DNA from: VFJZ01 sp046598415
Lineage (GTDB): Bacteria > Actinomycetota > Thermoleophilia > Gaiellales > F1-60-MAGs149
Reading direction: 5' to 3'
Length of the DNA stretch: 64,000 nt
Assembly (NCBI GenBank): GCA_046598415.1
Contig: JBKJIG010000098.1
Location: 1-64,000, forward strand
The translations under genes and the position numbers were made by a program. Positions within the stretch are counted from its first letter, which is position 1, and each line of letters starts with the position of its first letter. The notes under the pieces were generated by a model, which saw nothing but the letters and a program-made list of their open reading frames with translations, did no database searches and was not told the DNA's origin. Below, one piece after another: positions 60,913 to 64,000 of the stretch.

Positions 60913-61578
60913 CTACTCGCGCGCGTCGAGATGCGTGCCGACCTTGCGCTTGACCCGCTGCAGAGCGTTGTCGACGGCCTTGGCGTCGCAGTTCAGGCGC
61001 TCGCCGATGATCTCGTACGACTCGCCCTCCATGAACAGCGCCAGCACCTGGGCCTCGAGCTTCGAGAGGCTCGCGCCAAGCACGCCGACGAGCGCCTCGA
61101 GGCCCTCGGACGAGATGACACGATTCGCGGGGTCGTGCACGTTCGATGCGGCCAGCGTGTCGCCGATCGTGCAGTCGCCGGAATCGGCGTCCTGCCCGGC
61201 CGGCGTGTGCGAGAACGAGATGTAGCCGTTGAGGGGGCCGTGCTTGTACCGGGTCGCGCCCTTGATGGCGGTGATGATCTGGCGCGTGATGCACAGCTCG
61301 GCGAACGAGCGGAAGCTCGTGTCCTTGTCGACGCGGTAGTCGCGGATCGCCTTGTAGAGGCCGATCAGGCCTTCCTGCTGGAGGTCTTCACCGTCGCCGC
61401 CGGCCAGGAAATAACTCGATGCCTTGAGGCGGACGAAGCCGTTGTAACGCCGGATCAGCGCGTCCAGCGACCGTCCGTCGCCATTTCGGGCCCGCAGGAC
61501 GAGCGCCAGGTCGTCCGATTCGCGCTGTGGGCGGCGCGCGACGTGGGCATGCGCTTGTTGCAAGGCTCGATCCTCCAT
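60913..61578 (-). CDS. sigH: SigH-type alternative sigma factor (sigma-30 family)
   Basis: A 221-residue sigma factor. Region 2 reads ALIRRYNGFVRLKASSYFLA, then DLQQEGLIGLYKAIRDYR and FRSFAELCITRQIITAIKGA. It matches Bacillus SigH almost residue by residue, including KHGPLN. Region 4 has GESYEIIGERLNCDAKAVDNALQRVKRK, again the SigH type. Synteny with rlmB and cysS also fits. The frame extends upstream to 61692, but ATG 61578 matches the SigH N-terminus, and the longer form would cover the SOS box. Confidence 0.88.
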   Translation of the reverse strand: MEDRALQQAHAHVARRPQRESDDLALVLRARNGDGRSLDALIRRYNGFVRLKASSYFLAGGDGEDLQQEGLIGLYKAIRDYRVDKDTSFRSFAELCITRQIITAIKGATRYKHGPLNGYISFSHTPAGQDADSGDCTIGDTLAASNVHDPANRVISSEGLEALVGVLGASLSKLEAQVLALFMEGESYEIIGERLNCDAKAVDNALQRVKRKVGTHLDARE

Positions 61579-61664
61579 AACGGTGTATCTCAATCTGTAG
61601 TCGAGACTGAGATTGGCCTGGCGGATGCTGGCAGATGTGATGGAAACTTGCAAGTCCTTGCTGT

Positions 61665-61684
61665 ATACGAACATCTGTTCGTAT
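61665..61684 (-). promoter_or_regulatory. LexA-type SOS box upstream of sigH
   Basis: Perfect palindrome ATACGAAC-AGAT-GTTCGTAT (minus strand). The core CGAACAGATGTTCG (61668-61681) fits the Gram-positive SOS consensus CGAAC-RNRY-GTTCG exactly. It is 89 bases before the sigH ATG, in AT-richer DNA. Confidence 0.65.
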
Positions 61685-61756
61685 GATTTCACCAGAACTC
61701 TAGAGAGCTACGAGAGGGTTAGAATTCACGTCGTTGGCCCAAATTCGACCCGCCGG

Positions 61757-61788
61757 CGCTACCGGCAACGGGCCCGCTGCCGGTAGCG
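61757..61788 (-). terminator. 11-bp hairpin between rlmB and sigH
   Basis: CGCTACCGGCA (61757-61767), a 10-base loop, then TGCCGGTAGCG (61778-61788), a perfect stem. With the next hairpin it could end the cysS-rlmB transcript. The rest of the 437-bp gap 61579-62015 contains no gene I can support. Confidence 0.45.
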
Positions 61789-61795
61789 GGCAAAC

Positions 61796-61811
61796 CGGGC
61801 CGTCCGGCCCG
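61796..61811 (-). terminator. 6-bp GC-rich hairpin in tandem
   Basis: CGGGCC-GTCC-GGCCCG, eight bases from the 11-bp hairpin. No U tract on either strand. Confidence 0.35.
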
Positions 61812-62015
61812 CGATCGACGCCAGGACGCCGCCGTTCGACCGGGAATCGCTCGCCTGGTGGTGGCGGAACGGGCGGAACTGCTCGACAGTGGGGATGAAA
61901 CGGGGGGGCATGGCGACGCTCCAGGATGGTTTCTCCCAGTGTCGCCACGCCGAGCGCGGCGCCCGCTACGGCTAGCCCCCGTTGCGCCCTGCAGGCGCCC
62001 GCACCCGCGCGGCGG

Positions 62016-62714
62016 CTAGAACCCGCGCTGGCGACGCGCCTCGAACAGCAGCACCGACGCCGCCACCGACGCGTTCAGCGAGCCGATCGGCCCCTGGATC
62101 GGGATCCGCACCGCCGCGTCGCACACCGACCGGACGCGCGGCCGCACCCCGCGGCCCTCGGAGCCGATCACGAGGATCGCGCCGTCGGCGAGATCGGCAT
62201 CGACGTGCCGGTCGCCCGCGTCGGCGTCGGTCGCGAAGCTCCAGAGGCCAGGACGCCGCGAGCGTACGAGCCAGTCGGCCAGGTTCGGGACGACGGCGAT
62301 GTCCAGGTGCTCGACCGCGCCGGCCGATGCCCGGCAGACGGCGGCGGACACCGTGGCGCTCCGGTGGCGGGGCACGACCAGCCCGTCCGCGCCCGCGCAC
62401 AGCGCCGATCGCGCGATCGCGCCCAGGTTGTGCGGGTCGCTGATCTCGTCCAGCGCGACGATCAGCGGGCGGTCGCGGGCGGCGAGCTCCTCGGCGTCGG
62501 CGTACGGGTACGGATCGACCTGCGCCGCAAATCCCTGGTGGTCCTCGGAGCCCGCCAGCGCGGCGACCTCGTCCCCTCGCGCGACGCGCACGGGCGCGCC
62601 CGCCAGCCACTCCACCCCGGCCGCCGCGCGCTCGGTGACCAGCACCTCGCGCACGCGGCGGCGGCCACGGAGCGCCTCGCGCACCGCGTTGCGGCCGTAG
62701 ATGTGGTCGGCCAT
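62016..62714 (-). CDS. rlmB: 23S rRNA 2'-O-methyltransferase RlmB (TrmH/SPOUT family)
   Basis: A 232-residue SPOUT-class methyltransferase. The N-terminal substrate domain starts MADHIYGRNAVREALRG. SPOUT motifs: DEISDPHNLGAIARSA (motif 1), VIGSEGRGV (motif 2) and IGSLNASVAASVLLFEA (motif 3, the knotted SAM site). RlmB methylates G2251-equivalent in the ribosomal P loop. Its ATG is two bases after the cysS stop, so the two genes are co-transcribed. Confidence 0.9.
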   Translation of the reverse strand: MADHIYGRNAVREALRGRRRVREVLVTERAAAGVEWLAGAPVRVARGDEVAALAGSEDHQGFAAQVDPYPYADAEELAARDRPLIVALDEISDPHNLGAIARSALCAGADGLVVPRHRSATVSAAVCRASAGAVEHLDIAVVPNLADWLVRSRRPGLWSFATDADAGDRHVDADLADGAILVIGSEGRGVRPRVRSVCDAAVRIPIQGPIGSLNASVAASVLLFEARRQRGF

Positions 62715-62716
62715 CG

Positions 62717-64000
62717 CTAGCGGGGGGCCGGGACGAGCTCGAAGCCGTCCTCGACGTCGCGGACGACGAAGCCCGCCGCCGCGATCTCGTCGCGGAGCGC
62801 GTCGGAGCGCGCGAAGTCGCGCGCCGTCCGGGCTGCAAGGCGCTCCTCTGCCAGGCTCACGATCTCGGCCGGCACCGCGTCGTCGGTGCCGAGGCCGGCC
62901 AGCCCGAGCACGTCGAGGCGCGAGACCAGCGCGTCCGCGGCCGAGGCGCCGGCGCGACCGGAGATGGCCTGCGCCGCGATCGTCCGCGTCGCGGACGAGC
63001 CGAGGCCGAACAGCTCCGCCAGCGCCTGCGGCGTCGCCAGATCGTCGTCGAGCGCGGCGTCGAACGCCGCCGTCCGCCGGTCTGCCTCGTCCAGCAGGTC
63101 GCGGTCCTGCGACCCGTCGCCCGTCGCCCGTCGCAGCTTGCGGATCGCCTCGCGCAGCCCCTCGCCGGCCGCCCGCGCCTGCGACAGCGTGTCGTCGTTG
63201 TAGTCCATCGGGCTGCGGTAGTGGGCGCGCGCGAACAGCAGCAGCAGCGTCTCGGCGCCCCACTCGTCGAGCGCGTCACCCAGCCGCTCGACGTTGCCGA
63301 GCGACTTCGACATCTTCTCGTCGCCGAACCGCAGCATGCCGTTGTGCAGCCAGGTGCCGGCGAACGGGCGGCCAGTCGCGCCCTCGGACTGCGCGCGCTC
63401 GTTCTCGTGGTGCGGGAAGATCAGATCGAGGCCGCCGCCGTGCACGTCGATCTGCTCGCCCAGGTGTGCCATCGCCATCGCCGAGCATTCGATGTGCCAG
63501 CCGGGCCGGCCCCTCCCCCACGGCGAGTCCCACCACGCGTCCTCGTCGGGCTTGTTCGCCTTCCAGAGCGCGAAGTCGAGCGGCGAGCGCTTGCCCTCGC
63601 CGGGCTCGACGCGTCCCTCGGCCAGCATCTGGTCGGGCTTCTGCCCCGACAGCTCGCCGTACGACGGGAAGCTCCTGACGGCGAAGTACACGTCGCCATC
63701 CGCCTCGTAGGCGAGGTCGTTGTCGATCAGGCGCGCGATCAGCGCGACGATCTCGGGCATCGTCTCCGTCACCAGTGGCTCGACATCGGGGCGTCCCAGC
63801 CCGAGCCGGCCCGTGTCGGCGAAGTAGGCAGCCGTCATCTCGGCAGCGAGCGCCGTGCTCGACACCGAGCGCTCACGCGCCGCGCCGTAGATCTTGTCGT
63901 TGACGTCGGTGACGTTGATGACGACCTTGGACGGGACACCCTGACGGTGGAGGTGACGCTTCAGCACCATGGCGACCACGAACGGGCGGGCGTTGCCGAC
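62717..64000 (-). CDS. cysS: Cysteinyl-tRNA synthetase (N-terminus outside window)
   Basis: A class I synthetase, with 427 residues visible to the edge. The frame is open to base 64000 and begins VGNARPFVVAMVLKRHL, so only the first 25-30 residues, with the HIGH-type motif, are missing. Zinc ligands include Cys in WHIECSAM and the following FPHHENE. KMSKSLGN is intact. The C-terminal helical DALR-like domain and the ARDFARSDALRDEI segment are typical. First gene of the cysS-rlmB pair, syntenic with Bacillus. Confidence 0.95.
   Translation of the reverse strand, partial: VGNARPFVVAMVLKRHLHRQGVPSKVVINVTDVNDKIYGAARERSVSSTALAAEMTAAYFADTGRLGLGRPDVEPLVTETMPEIVALIARLIDNDLAYEADGDVYFAVRSFPSYGELSGQKPDQMLAEGRVEPGEGKRSPLDFALWKANKPDEDAWWDSPWGRGRPGWHIECSAMAMAHLGEQIDVHGGGLDLIFPHHENERAQSEGATGRPFAGTWLHNGMLRFGDEKMSKSLGNVERLGDALDEWGAETLLLLFARAHYRSPMDYNDDTLSQARAAGEGLREAIRKLRRATGDGSQDRDLLDEADRRTAAFDAALDDDLATPQALAELFGLGSSATRTIAAQAISGRAGASAADALVSRLDVLGLAGLGTDDAVPAEIVSLAEERLAARTARDFARSDALRDEIAAAGFVVRDVEDGFELVPAPR

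Noticed and set aside
61700..61948. Minus-strand 82-codon frame upstream of sigH
   Set aside because: Pro/Arg-rich, crosses both hairpins, and has no ribosome site or leaderless -10.

Overview
The window is about 64 kb of GC-rich (roughly 70 percent by eye), densely packed chromosomal DNA. Gene content points to an actinobacterium of the class Thermoleophilia (Solirubrobacterales/Gaiellales-like). The signs are a mycobacterial-type Mec-CysO-CysM cysteine pathway, an actinobacterial full-length Lhr helicase, a Nei2-like glycosylase, a SigH orthologue in the cysS-rlmB-sigH order known from Bacillus, and many genes with no leader. This placement is inference; no rRNA is present.

Layout. 1-9.9 kb: end of a BNR-repeat propeller protein, an M48 membrane protease, two uncharacterised genes, an M24 peptidase divergent from an amidohydrolase-MFS pair, and a PAS-GGDEF-HD-GYP c-di-GMP enzyme. 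9.8-14.6 kb (minus strand): a large secreted Fn3-repeat protein, the primary sigma factor and an anchored TPR protein. 14.7-17.5 kb: the rhodanese/E1-CysO-CysM-Mec cysteine operon. 17.5-23.2 kb: GNAT enzyme, L,D-transpeptidase, CorC/HlyC-type membrane protein, and an exonuclease III / TPR / metallo-beta-lactamase-fold operon. 23.2-29.1 kb: Lhr helicase and Nei glycosylase. 29.2-34.1 kb: a NarL-type two-component pair, lgt, a methyltransferase and a lytic transglycosylase. 34.1-46.5 kb: secreted M36 metalloprotease, a type IIA topoisomerase pair resembling ParE/ParC, a MATE transporter and aconitase. 46.6-56 kb: a second PAS-GGDEF-HD-GYP protein, a transhydrogenase operon with an RDD gene inside it, and a YhaO/YhaN-like nuclease-ATPase pair. 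56-64 kb: secG, selD, a membrane protein, a glycosyltransferase, a VOC protein abutting tRNA-Thr(UGU), a YgjP-type metallopeptidase, MarR, SigH, rlmB and cysS (cut by the right edge).

Gene expression. At least fourteen genes have a TAnnnT-like -10 hexamer ending 6-7 bases before the start codon and no Shine-Dalgarno sequence, which is the signature of leaderless transcription. Inside operons, starts and stops overlap as ATGA, GTGA or TGATG. I used these two patterns to choose several starts.

Non-genic content. The larger gaps are not empty. 31135-31501 holds two copies of a 62-nt palindromic repeat. 43437-43798 holds a double GGGGTCTGACCCC element, matched at 18783-18823, and a decayed aminotransferase tail. 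37359-37607 holds a decayed C-terminal domain with its hairpin. 55930-56270 holds three consecutive nested inverted repeats that could be a structured RNA. 61579-62015 holds a perfect LexA-type SOS box upstream of sigH and two hairpins.

No CRISPR array, insertion sequence, prophage or plasmid function was found. The most interesting signals are the SOS box in front of sigH, the structured 55948-56269 region, the compact cysteine cluster with its rhodanese-first E1 enzyme, and the pervasive leaderless promoters.
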